From contig CAVWRJ010000017.1 of the NCBI GenBank assembly GCA_963757335.1, positions 62,001 through 126,000 of the forward strand: 64,000 nucleotides of DNA. The letters are read 5' to 3'. The translations under genes and the position numbers were made by a program. Below are positions 27,428 through 37,200 of this stretch, in pieces. This stretch comes from DASQPA01 sp963757335. GTDB taxonomy: Bacteria; Acidobacteriota; Thermoanaerobaculia; Multivoradales; UBA5704. The notes under the pieces were generated by a model. It had not been told where the DNA came from. It made no database searches and saw only the letters and a program-made list of their open reading frames with translations. Positions within the stretch are counted from its first letter, which is position 1, and each line of letters starts with the position of its first letter.

Positions 27428-28212
27428 ACGGCGGCATCCTGCTCCTGCCCGGCCGGCCCGCCGATCCGCCGGGCGATCCGGCTGGCGAGGACCGCCGCGC
27501 CGTAGCCGTTGTCGATGTTGACCACCCCCACGCCCGGAGCGCAGCCGTTCAGCATGGTCAAGAGGGCGGCGAGGCCGCCGAAGCTCGCCCCGTAGCCGAC
27601 GCTCGTGGGGACGGCGACGACCGGTGCCGCGACGAGGCTCGCGACCACCGTGGGGAGGGCGCCGTCCATGCCCGCCACGGCGATCACCACGTCCGCCCGC
27701 CGGACCTCCTTGAGATTGCCGAGCAGCCGGTGGAGCCCGGCCACCCCGACGTCGAAGGTGCGGGTCACCGGGTGGCCGAACCAGGCGGCGCAGACCGCTG
27801 CCTCCTCGGCCACGTGCAGATCCGAGGTGCCGGCGGCGAGCACCGCGATGGTCCCGGGGGCGCTCTCGCGCGGCTCGCCGGCGGTCAGGATCCGCGCCCG
27901 CTGGTGGTAGGTCGCCTGGGGGTGGGCGGCCTGGAGCGCCGCCGCTCCTTCCGGGGAGAGCCGGGTGACCAGCACCCGGCCGTGGTTGGCGAGGAAGCGG
28001 GCGGCGATCGCCAGGAGATCGTCGATCCGCTTGCCCTCGGCGTAGACCGCCTCGGGATGACCGTTCCTGAGCTCCCGGTGGAGATCGAGCTTGGCGAAGC
28101 CGAGATCGGCATAGGGGAGCTCGGCCAGGTCGTCGAGCGCCTGCGCGGGGGAGAGGGCGCCGGCGGCGACGGCCTCCAGCAGCTGGCGCAGCTCGCGCGG
28201 GTTGGGGTTCAT
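27388..28212 (-). CDS. larB: LarB, pyridinium-3,5-biscarboxylate mononucleotide synthase
   Basis: 274 residues. The N-terminal helical part ('LRQLLEAVAAGALSPAQALD') precedes an AIR-carboxylase-like (PurE-like) fold with 'TIAVLAAGTSDLHVAEEAA', 'DVVIAVAGMDGALPTVV' and 'VPTSVGYGASFGGLAALL'. LarB carboxylates and hydrolyses nicotinate adenine dinucleotide in the first step to the nickel-pincer nucleotide. It overlaps larE by 4 nt. LarC and a LarA-type racemase, needed to finish and use the cofactor, are not in the window. Confidence 0.93.
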   Translation of the reverse strand: MNPNPRELRQLLEAVAAGALSPAQALDDLAELPYADLGFAKLDLHRELRNGHPEAVYAEGKRIDDLLAIAARFLANHGRVLVTRLSPEGAAALQAAHPQATYHQRARILTAGEPRESAPGTIAVLAAGTSDLHVAEEAAVCAAWFGHPVTRTFDVGVAGLHRLLGNLKEVRRADVVIAVAGMDGALPTVVASLVAAPVVAVPTSVGYGASFGGLAALLTMLNGCAPGVGVVNIDNGYGAAVLASRIARRIGGPAGQEQDAAVQPAERSTSMASP

Positions 28213-29009
28213 ACCGGGAGGTCCGCCCCGCCCCGCCGGTAGCCGCGCGGGTCGTAGTCCGCCCGCTCGAAGCCGAGGGCGCGGAGGGCCGGCTCGACCT
28301 CGCCCCAGATCGATTGGAGGTGCGGCACCTCCTCGGGGCCGACCTCCACCCGTGCCTCGCCGCTGTCGTGCCGCACCCGGATCACCCGGAAGCCACGGCC
28401 GGCAAGGATCTCCTCGGCGGCCTCGATGCGGCGGAGCTTCCCCAGGGTGACGAGCTGGCCGTGCGGGATGCGCGAGGAGAGACAGGCGTTGGCCGGCCGG
28501 TCCCAGACCGAGAGCCCGAACCCGCGGGCGATGGCGCGGACCGCCGCCTTGTCCACCCCATGGGCGAGGAGCGGCGAGTAGACCCCCTGCTCCCGGACCG
28601 CCTGGAGCCCCGGCCGGTCCGGCCCCGGATCGGAGGCGTTGGTGCCGTCGCAGACGACCGCATAGCCCCACTCTTTCGCCAGGCGCTGCATCGTGCCCAT
28701 CCGCATTCCCTGGCAGACGTAGCAGCGGTAGCTCGGGTTGGCGACGAACTCCGGGTCGTCGAGCTCGCTGTAGGTCGCGAGCTCGTGCCGGATGCCGATC
28801 TCCGCCGCCACCCGCCGAGCCTGATCGAGTTCCGCCCCCGCCAGGGTCTCCGCCGCCGCGGTGACCGCGACCGCCCTCTCCCCGAGCGCCCGGAAAGCCA
28901 GGGCCGCCACCACCGCCGAGTCGACCCCGCCCGAGTAGGCGACGAGCGCCGAGCCCCGGGCGGCCAAGTCGGCGAGGACGGCATCGATATCGGAGGTGAG
29001 GTTCACCAT
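28209..29009 (-). CDS. larE: LarE, ATP-dependent sacrificial sulfur transferase
   Basis: 266 residues from ATG 29009 (GAGG 8 nt upstream; an ATG 9 nt earlier has that GAGG immediately adjacent, too close). The PP-loop is 'ALVAYSGGVDSAVVAALAF', and the thiol-donor region reads 'NPSYRCYVCQGMRM', followed by 'DRPANACLSSRIPHG'. LarE adenylates P2CMN and inserts sulfur; some use a sacrificial Cys, others an iron-sulfur cluster on three cysteines. Cysteines in 'CYVC' and 'NACLSS' make the cluster type possible. Co-directional and overlapping with larB. Confidence 0.93.
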   Translation of the reverse strand: MVNLTSDIDAVLADLAARGSALVAYSGGVDSAVVAALAFRALGERAVAVTAAAETLAGAELDQARRVAAEIGIRHELATYSELDDPEFVANPSYRCYVCQGMRMGTMQRLAKEWGYAVVCDGTNASDPGPDRPGLQAVREQGVYSPLLAHGVDKAAVRAIARGFGLSVWDRPANACLSSRIPHGQLVTLGKLRRIEAAEEILAGRGFRVIRVRHDSGEARVEVGPEEVPHLQSIWGEVEPALRALGFERADYDPRGYRRGGADLPV

Positions 29010-29062
29010 GGCGTCCATCCTCGATCAGCGTAGCACGCGGGGTGCCACCCTCGGAGTCAGCC

Positions 29063-29491
29063 CTACCGCCGATCGCTCCGATCGATCCCCATCGTCCGCC
29101 GCACCAGCACCGGCACCAGGAAGAACACGGTGTAGACCCCGAAGGCCCAGAGCGGCACGAGGGGTGCCGCGCGTTGGTCGGCCAGAGGCGCCAGGGCACG
29201 GAGGAGGTAGACGATCCCCTGGGGGCCCAGGTAGTAGACCCAGCGCAGGAGCCGCCGGTCGGGGTCGGCGAGCTTCCTGCCGCGCTGGATATAGAGGGTG
29301 CCCGTCGACCAGCCGAGGGCGGAGGCGAAGCTGAAGAAGCGGTAGAGGGGGACCGGGGCGTGGCCCGAGAGCTGGGCGAGGTGGAGACAGGCGAGGAGGA
29401 GCACCGCCCAGCAGGCGAGGAAGAGGCCGAGGAGAACGACCTCCAGGCTGCGGATCGGGCGGGGGGGCAGCGCGCCCGCCCGATCGGTCAT
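29063..29491 (-). CDS. Small integral membrane protein of unknown function
   Basis: 142 residues with about four hydrophobic segments ('VVLLGLFLACWAVLLLACLH', 'LYRFFSFASALGWSTGTLYI', 'YLGPQGIVYLLRAL', 'LVPLWAFGVYTVFFLVPVLV'). I recognise no family. It follows gcvP on the same strand, 55 nt after its stop, and may be read from the same transcript. Confidence 0.6.
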   Translation of the reverse strand: MTDRAGALPPRPIRSLEVVLLGLFLACWAVLLLACLHLAQLSGHAPVPLYRFFSFASALGWSTGTLYIQRGRKLADPDRRLLRWVYYLGPQGIVYLLRALAPLADQRAAPLVPLWAFGVYTVFFLVPVLVRRTMGIDRSDRR

Positions 29492-29516
29492 CCCACCCGC
29501 CGCCGGTCGAGAGCCC

Positions 29517-29545
29517 TCGGGTTACTCGTCGGGGTACTCCTCGGG

Positions 29546-29552
<7 letters not shown>
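29517..29552. repeat. Three tandem 12-nt units at the gcvP 3' end
   Basis: TCGGGTTACTCG, TCGGGGTACTCC and TCGGGTTACTCA lie head to tail, and the gcvP stop (29546-29548) is inside the third unit. On the gcvP strand the units would read as short acidic peptide repeats beyond the stop. This is a slippage-type microrepeat. Confidence 0.8.
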
Positions 29553-32592
<3,040 letters not shown>

Positions 32593-32603
<11 letters not shown>

Positions 32604-32976
32604 TCTTGACGAACTCCTCGTATTTTTCGGCGTTCATGAGCTCTTTTAGATCGGAGGCCGAGGAGAAGCGGATGCGGACGAGCCACCCCTCGCCGTGAGG
32701 GTCCTCGTTGAGCAGCTCCGGGTCCTCGACCACCGCGTCGTTGATCTCCACCAGCTCGCCGGCCACCGGGGTGTAGACCTCGGCCACCGCCTTCACCGAC
32801 TCGATCGTCCCCAGCTCGTCGCCGGAGTTGAAGACCTGCCCGGTCTCGGGCAGCTCGACGAAGACGACCTCGCCCAGCTCCTGCTGGGCGAACTCGGTGA
32901 TGCCGACGACGCAGACGTCACCGTCGACCTTGACCCACTCGTGCTCCCTCGAATAGAGATAATCGGCTGGATACAT
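32593..32976 (-). CDS. gcvH: Glycine cleavage system H protein
   Basis: 127 residues from ATG 32976, with AGGAGGGTG 6 nt upstream. 'YSREHEWVKVDGD' opens the fold, and the lipoyl lysine sits in 'LGTIESVKAVAEVYTPVAGE'. It carries the aminomethyl group between P, T and L proteins. It lies between gcvT and gcvP in a T-H-P order. The L protein (dihydrolipoyl dehydrogenase) is not here. Confidence 0.95.
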
Positions 32977-33055
32977 TGGATCGTCACCCTCCTGGCCCGG
33001 GTCGCTGGCCGCCCGGCCACTCGAACCTGAGACGTTGTTTCAGGTAGTGGAAAGT

Positions 33056-34174
33056 TTACCTCGCCCGGGTATAGAACGGCAGCGCGACCACCTGCGCCTC
33101 GACCGGTTTGCCGCGGACTTCGAGCGTCAGCCGGGTGCCCGGAGTTTCCAACCCGACAGGTACGTAGGCCATTCCCAGCGCCTTCTCGAAAGTCGGGCTG
33201 AAGGTGCCGCTGGTCACCCTGCCGACCGGCTTGCCGTCGCCGTCGAGCACGGGATACCCCTGGCGGCCGATCCCGCGCCCCACCATCTCGAAGCCGACGA
33301 GCTTCGTCTTCACCCCCTCGGCCTGCTGGAAGGCGAGCACGTCGCGGCCGAGGAAGTCCCCCTTGCCGAGCTTGACCACCCAGCCGAGCCCGGCTTCGAG
33401 CGGGGTCGTTGAGTCGTCGATCTCGTGACCGTAGAGGGCCATCCCGGCTTCCAGGCGGAGGGTGTCGCGAGCCCCGAGCCCGGCCGGCACGAGGCCATGG
33501 GCGGCGCCTTCTGCGAGCAGCCGGCGCCAGACCGCCGGGGCGTCGCCGGGGGCGAGGTAGAGCTCGACCCCGTCCTCCCCGGTGTAGCCGGTCCGCGAGA
33601 TGAGCGCCGGCACCCCCGCCACCTCCCCCTGGGCGAAGCCGTAGTAGCGGAGACTCCCTGCGTCGAGGCTCGCCAGAGGGGCTAGGATGGCGAGCGCCTT
33701 CGGCCCCTGAAGGGCGAGGAGGGCGTAGTCGTCGCTGGCGTTCGTCACCTCGGCGTCGTCCCCCGCCGCCTGGGCCCGGGAGGCGATCCACTCGAAGTCG
33801 CGGTCGGCGTTGCTGGCGTTGACGACGATTAAGTACTCCTCCGCGCCGAGCCGGTAGATGAGGAGGTCGTCGACGTAGGTCGCCTGCTCGGTCAGGAAGC
33901 CGCTGTAGTGCGCCCGGCCGGGGGCGAGCTTCGAGACGTCGTTGGGGGTGAGCCGCTGGAGCAGAGCGAGGGCGCCGGCCCCGCGCACCCGGATCTCGCC
34001 CATGTGGGAGACGTCGAAGAGGCCGGCGGCGGTGCGCACCGCCCGATGCTCTTCCATCACCCCGGTGTACTGGACCGGCATCTCCCAGCCGGCGAACGGC
34101 ACCATCTTCCCCCCGGCCTCCCGGTGACATTCGTAGAGGGGGGTCCGCTTCAGCTCTGCCTGGTCTTCACCCAT
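33056..34174 (-). CDS. gcvT: Aminomethyltransferase, T protein
   Basis: 372 residues from ATG 34174 (GGAGACGG upstream). Folate-binding GcvT motifs: 'MVPFAGWEMPVQYTGVMEEH', 'AGLFDVSHMGEIRVRG', 'SRTGYTGEDGVELYL', 'LEAGMALYGHEID'. It moves the methylene group from lipoyl-GcvH to tetrahydrofolate. It is the first gene of the gcvT-H-P operon. The 79 nt to gcvH holds a small CCTGA...TCAGG hairpin only. Confidence 0.95.
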   Translation of the reverse strand: MGEDQAELKRTPLYECHREAGGKMVPFAGWEMPVQYTGVMEEHRAVRTAAGLFDVSHMGEIRVRGAGALALLQRLTPNDVSKLAPGRAHYSGFLTEQATYVDDLLIYRLGAEEYLIVVNASNADRDFEWIASRAQAAGDDAEVTNASDDYALLALQGPKALAILAPLASLDAGSLRYYGFAQGEVAGVPALISRTGYTGEDGVELYLAPGDAPAVWRRLLAEGAAHGLVPAGLGARDTLRLEAGMALYGHEIDDSTTPLEAGLGWVVKLGKGDFLGRDVLAFQQAEGVKTKLVGFEMVGRGIGRQGYPVLDGDGKPVGRVTSGTFSPTFEKALGMAYVPVGLETPGTRLTLEVRGKPVEAQVVALPFYTRAR

Positions 34175-34234
34175 GATCCGTCTCCTGGCTCTGCTCTCGG
34201 CACGAAACGGTATCACGGCCCGACCCTGCCGGAG

Positions 34235-34314
34235 CGGCTCCGTTCGGTTCCTGCGGGCTGCTCCTTCGGGCGCTCCGCGCGGCCAGTCGCAGCTCCTCGG
34301 ACCGAGCGGAGCCG
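34235..34314. repeat. Dispersed hairpin element, copy 2
   Basis: Arms CGGCTCCGTTCGGTT (34235-34249) and GACCGAGCGGAGCCG (34300-34314) pair at 13 of 15 positions. The interior has the same core as the copies at 4026 and 56582 (CTCCTTCGGGCGCTCCGC, GGCCAGTCGCAG). It lies in the divergent gap between gcvT and sixA. Confidence 0.85.
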
Positions 34315-34383
34315 CGCCCCGCCGGCTTCCCACTTTTGCAACTTTCGCCGGGAAGCGATATCTCTCTCTATAGGAGGTGACGC

Positions 34384-34893
34384 ATGCAACTGCTCGTCAT
34401 CCGCCACGCGGTCGCCGAGGAGCGGGAGGATTTCGCCCGGACCGGCAGGGACGATCGCCTACGGCCATTGACCGACGAAGGAAGGAAGAAGATGAAGCAG
34501 GGGGCCCGAGGCCTGCGGCAGCTGGTGCCGGAGATCCACCTTCTGGCGACCAGCCCGCTCACCCGCGCCGCCCAGACCGGGGCGATCCTCGATACCGTCT
34601 ACGGCGGGTTGAACGAGGTGGAGATCGAGGAGCTCACCCCGGAGGCCGCGCCGGTCGACTTCCTGCGCTGGCTGCGCAAGCAGAAGGCGGGGCGGATCGC
34701 CGTCGTCGGCCACGAGCCGAGCATCAGCCTCATCCTCTCCTGGCTGTTGACCGGCAGCGAGCGCCGGATCTTCTCCTTCCGCAAGGGGGGGGCCTGCCTG
34801 ATCGAGTTCAGCGGCGAGGTCGGGGCCGGCACCGCGACCCTCCTCTGGGCCCTGACCCCGGCGCAGCTGCGCGACCTGGCGGACGCGCGGTGA
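34384..34893 (+). CDS. sixA: SixA-like phosphohistidine phosphatase
   Basis: 169 residues from ATG 34384, preceded by AGGAGGTG. The histidine-phosphatase RHG motif appears as 'LLVIRHAVAEERED', with 'LLATSPLTRAAQTG' and the second catalytic His in 'IAVVGHEPSISLIL'. The family removes phosphate from phosphohistidine, for example on HPt domains or the nitrogen PTS. It overlaps the CHAD gene by 4 nt; SixA-CHAD pairs are common and point to phosphate or polyphosphate signalling. Confidence 0.88.
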   Translation: MQLLVIRHAVAEEREDFARTGRDDRLRPLTDEGRKKMKQGARGLRQLVPEIHLLATSPLTRAAQTGAILDTVYGGLNEVEIEELTPEAAPVDFLRWLRKQKAGRIAVVGHEPSISLILSWLLTGSERRIFSFRKGGACLIEFSGEVGAGTATLLWALTPAQLRDLADAR

Positions 34894-35945
34894 CCGCGTC
34901 CGCAGAGTCCGCCGCCCCGCCGCCCCTCCTCCCCCGCCCGCCGGAGGAGGGGGCGCGCCTCCTGGCCCTCGCCTTCCTCGACCAGGCCGCCGCCGCCCGC
35001 CCCCGGCTCGACGACCCCGACGACGGCGAGGCCCTGCACGACTTCCGGGTCGCCCTCCGCCGGCTGCGCAGCTGCCTCCAGGCCTACGGCGAAGTCCTCG
35101 ACGACAGCGTCCCCAAGAAGCTCGCGCGGCGCCTGCGCCGGCTGGCCGATGCCACCGGCGCGGGCCGGGACACCGAGGTGCAGATCGAATGGATTCGCGA
35201 GCAGGGGGGCAAACCGGGGAGCCCGCTCGCCGCCGCCCACCGGCCCGGTCACGCCTGGCTGCTCGCCCGGCTGGGGGAGCAGAAGCGCCATGCCTACCGA
35301 GAGATCGGGGAGGAGGTGGCCGACGAGTTCGCCGACCTCGAAGCGGATCTCCGCCAGAAGCTCTCCGTCTACCGCACCGAGGTGCGCCTCGACCGCCTCG
35401 ACCGCAACGCCCCGCGGCGGACCCTGGGGGCGGCAACGGCGGAGATTCTCGCCGCCCAGGCCGAGGAACTCGGCGATCATCTCGCCCGGATCGACGGCCC
35501 CGGCGACGAGACCCAGGCGCACAAGGCCCGCATCCGGGCCAAGCGCCTGCGCTATCTGCTCGAACCGTTCCGCGACGAGGTGCCGGCGGCAGTCCCAGCG
35601 GTCCAGAAGATCAAGTCGCTCCAGGATCTCCTGGGCGAGCTCCACGACGCGCACGTCCTGGAACACGAGCTCGCCCGCTTCCTCGCCGCGGCCGCGGAGG
35701 AGCGGGCGGCGCGGCTCCTCGACCTCACCCTCAAGGACGCCCCGGACGACAAGCTCCTCCGCGCCGAGCGCCGCCGCCGTCACGAGCCCGGCCTCCTCGC
35801 CCTGGCGAAGCGTAACCGGGCCCGCCGCGACCGCCTCTTCGCCAAGGTGGCGGCGGGCTGGCTGGACGGCCGGACGGCCGAGTTCCTCCGCCAGCTCGAA
35901 GACGTCGCGGCGCTCACCGTCGCCGGTTCTGCCGGCGGAGCCTAG
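34890..35945 (+). CDS. CHAD domain protein (polyphosphate-binding)
   Basis: 351 residues from GTG 34890 (GTGA overlap with sixA). CHAD signatures: 'ALHDFRVALRRLRSCLQAYG', 'LRRLADATGAGRDTEV', 'AHKARIRAKRLRYLLEPF', 'LQDLLGELHDAHVLE'. The alpha-helical domain has two conserved basic surfaces that bind polyphosphate and target proteins to polyP granules. No CYTH domain is fused. A partner role with SixA is likely. Confidence 0.9.
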   Translation: MTASAESAAPPPLLPRPPEEGARLLALAFLDQAAAARPRLDDPDDGEALHDFRVALRRLRSCLQAYGEVLDDSVPKKLARRLRRLADATGAGRDTEVQIEWIREQGGKPGSPLAAAHRPGHAWLLARLGEQKRHAYREIGEEVADEFADLEADLRQKLSVYRTEVRLDRLDRNAPRRTLGAATAEILAAQAEELGDHLARIDGPGDETQAHKARIRAKRLRYLLEPFRDEVPAAVPAVQKIKSLQDLLGELHDAHVLEHELARFLAAAAEERAARLLDLTLKDAPDDKLLRAERRRRHEPGLLALAKRNRARRDRLFAKVAAGWLDGRTAEFLRQLEDVAALTVAGSAGGA

Positions 35946-35950
35946 ACGCT

Positions 35951-36718
35951 GTGCCCGCCGGCCTCCGGGCGGTCCTCCTCGGGGCGAGCAACCTCGCGAT
36001 CTCCTTCCCCCGCATCCTGGCGCTCGTCGAGCGCCGCGCCGCCGGCCCGGTCGAAGTGCTGGGGGCCTTCGGCCGCGGCCGCTCCTACGGCGAGGAGAGC
36101 CGTCTCCTCGGGGTCCGCCGCCTGCCCGGGATCGTCCGCTCCGGGCTCTGGCCGGAGCTCGCGAGCCGCGCGCCCCTCCCTACCGTGGCGCTCCTGACCG
36201 ACCTCGGCAACGATCTCGCCTACGGCCATCCGGTCGAGCGGATCGTCTTCTGGGTCGCCACCTGCCTCGACCGGCTCGCCCAGGCCCGGGCGGCGACCGT
36301 CGTCACCCTCCTCCCCTTAGCGAGCCTCGAACGGATCCCCCCCTGGCGATTCCACCTCGCCCGGACCGTCCTCTTCCCCGGCCGCTCCATGGACCGCACC
36401 GATCTCCTGGCCCAGGCGCGGTGGCTGAACGAGGAGGTGGCCCGGCTCGCCCGGGCGGCTGGAGCCGAGGTGGTCGAGCCCGACCTCTCCTGGTACGGCT
36501 TCGATCCCATCCATATAAGAAGGAAGGTGGCGGCGAGGGTCTGGGGGGAGATCCTGGGCCGCTGGCCGGGTGGCGAGGAGGGCTGGAGCGAGCAGCCGGG
36601 CAAGGTCCGCGGCCTGCGGCTCCTGCGGCCCGCGGAGATGCGGATCGGGCCGTGGACGGTGCGGAAGAGGCAGCCCTGCGGCCGGCTCCGGGATGGGTCG
36701 ACGATCGGGCTGTATTGA
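35951..36718 (+). CDS. SGNH-like hydrolase fold protein
   Basis: 255 residues from GTG 35951. 'AVLLGASNLAISFPRIL' resembles block I (GxSN), 'LLTDLGNDLAYG' block III (GxND), and 'DPIHIRRKVAARVW' block V (DxxH). These are the four-block marks of SGNH/GDSL esterases, though Ser lies in G-A-S-N rather than GDS. It has no signal peptide. The substrate is unknown. Its 3' part (36530-36568) is duplicated at 39649-39687. Confidence 0.62.
   Translation: MPAGLRAVLLGASNLAISFPRILALVERRAAGPVEVLGAFGRGRSYGEESRLLGVRRLPGIVRSGLWPELASRAPLPTVALLTDLGNDLAYGHPVERIVFWVATCLDRLAQARAATVVTLLPLASLERIPPWRFHLARTVLFPGRSMDRTDLLAQARWLNEEVARLARAAGAEVVEPDLSWYGFDPIHIRRKVAARVWGEILGRWPGGEEGWSEQPGKVRGLRLLRPAEMRIGPWTVRKRQPCGRLRDGSTIGLY
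36530..36568. repeat. 39-bp direct repeat, left copy (within the SGNH-like gene)
   Basis: The sequence GCGGCGAGGGTCTGGG.GGAGATCC... matches 39649-39687 with one mismatch in 39. The two copies bracket the accessory segment with the Cys-rich and CarboxypepD_reg genes. Confidence 0.8.
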
Positions 36719-36757
36719 AGAGCAGTGAGTTGGTCCTTGCGCAAGCACTTGCCCGAG

Positions 36758-36786
36758 TTGTTTGCGCGTGATAGCTTGAATACAGA
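36758..36786 (+). promoter_or_regulatory. Candidate sigma-70 promoter for the Cys-rich secreted protein
   Basis: TTGTTT (36758-36763), a 17-nt spacer and TACAGA (36781-36786) lie about 38 nt before the ATG. The local sequence is clearly less GC-rich than its surroundings. An inverted repeat GCAAG-CA-CTTGC stands just upstream (about 36741-36752). Confidence 0.4.
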
Positions 36787-36823
36787 TGTAGTGGCTTTCG
36801 AAGCAGGCAGAGAGGAGAGACTT

Positions 36824-37198
36824 ATGTATAAGAGCTTCTTTCTTTGGGTGAGACGGCTCGTTCTATTCGCCCTCGTAGCTGTTCCTGGTGTCGCTTCTGC
36901 GGCTACCTACTATGGCTGCCTCTACTGCAAGTATGAGCGCCCCACGGGCATCGCGGCGACCTGCATGCAGGTAGGCGATGGACAAAATGGCGACGGTACC
37001 CAGTGCGACGACTACCCAGGTATGTTGGGCGGATCCGCGTGCTATACCAACAACGACCCCTGTTTCGGCATTATCGTGAATGGGGGCGGTGGTAGTGGAG
37101 GCGGCGGCGGTGGCGGGGGTGGCAGTAGCTGTGGTCGAGGTGCCGGGGGAGTTTGCGAAGCCCAGTGTTTCAGCTGTGGTGGGGGCCAGCGGCAATAA
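36824..37198 (+). CDS. Secreted Cys-rich protein with a poly-Gly stretch
   Basis: 124 residues from ATG 36824 (GAGGAGAG upstream; an ORF start 99 nt earlier lacks one). The signal peptide 'LVLFALVAVPGVASA' is followed by a mature part with ten cysteines ('YGCLYCKYERPTG', 'SACYTNNDPC', 'CGRGAGGVCEAQCFSC') and an almost pure Gly run of about 18 residues at 90-107. No family is recognised. Even cysteine numbers suggest disulfides; the protein probably sits outside the cell. Codon use is less GC-rich than in neighbouring housekeeping genes. Confidence 0.65.
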   Translation: MYKSFFLWVRRLVLFALVAVPGVASAATYYGCLYCKYERPTGIAATCMQVGDGQNGDGTQCDDYPGMLGGSACYTNNDPCFGIIVNGGGGSGGGGGGGGGSSCGRGAGGVCEAQCFSCGGGQRQ

Positions 37199-37200
37199 AG

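Noticed and set aside
34261..34300. Resemblance to a glycine riboswitch (minus strand CGAAGGAGCAG upstream of gcvT)
   Set aside because: The same core occurs beside asnB and the HD-GYP gene, and the rest of the glycine aptamer (GGAGAG..., second aptamer) is missing. It belongs to the dispersed hairpin family.
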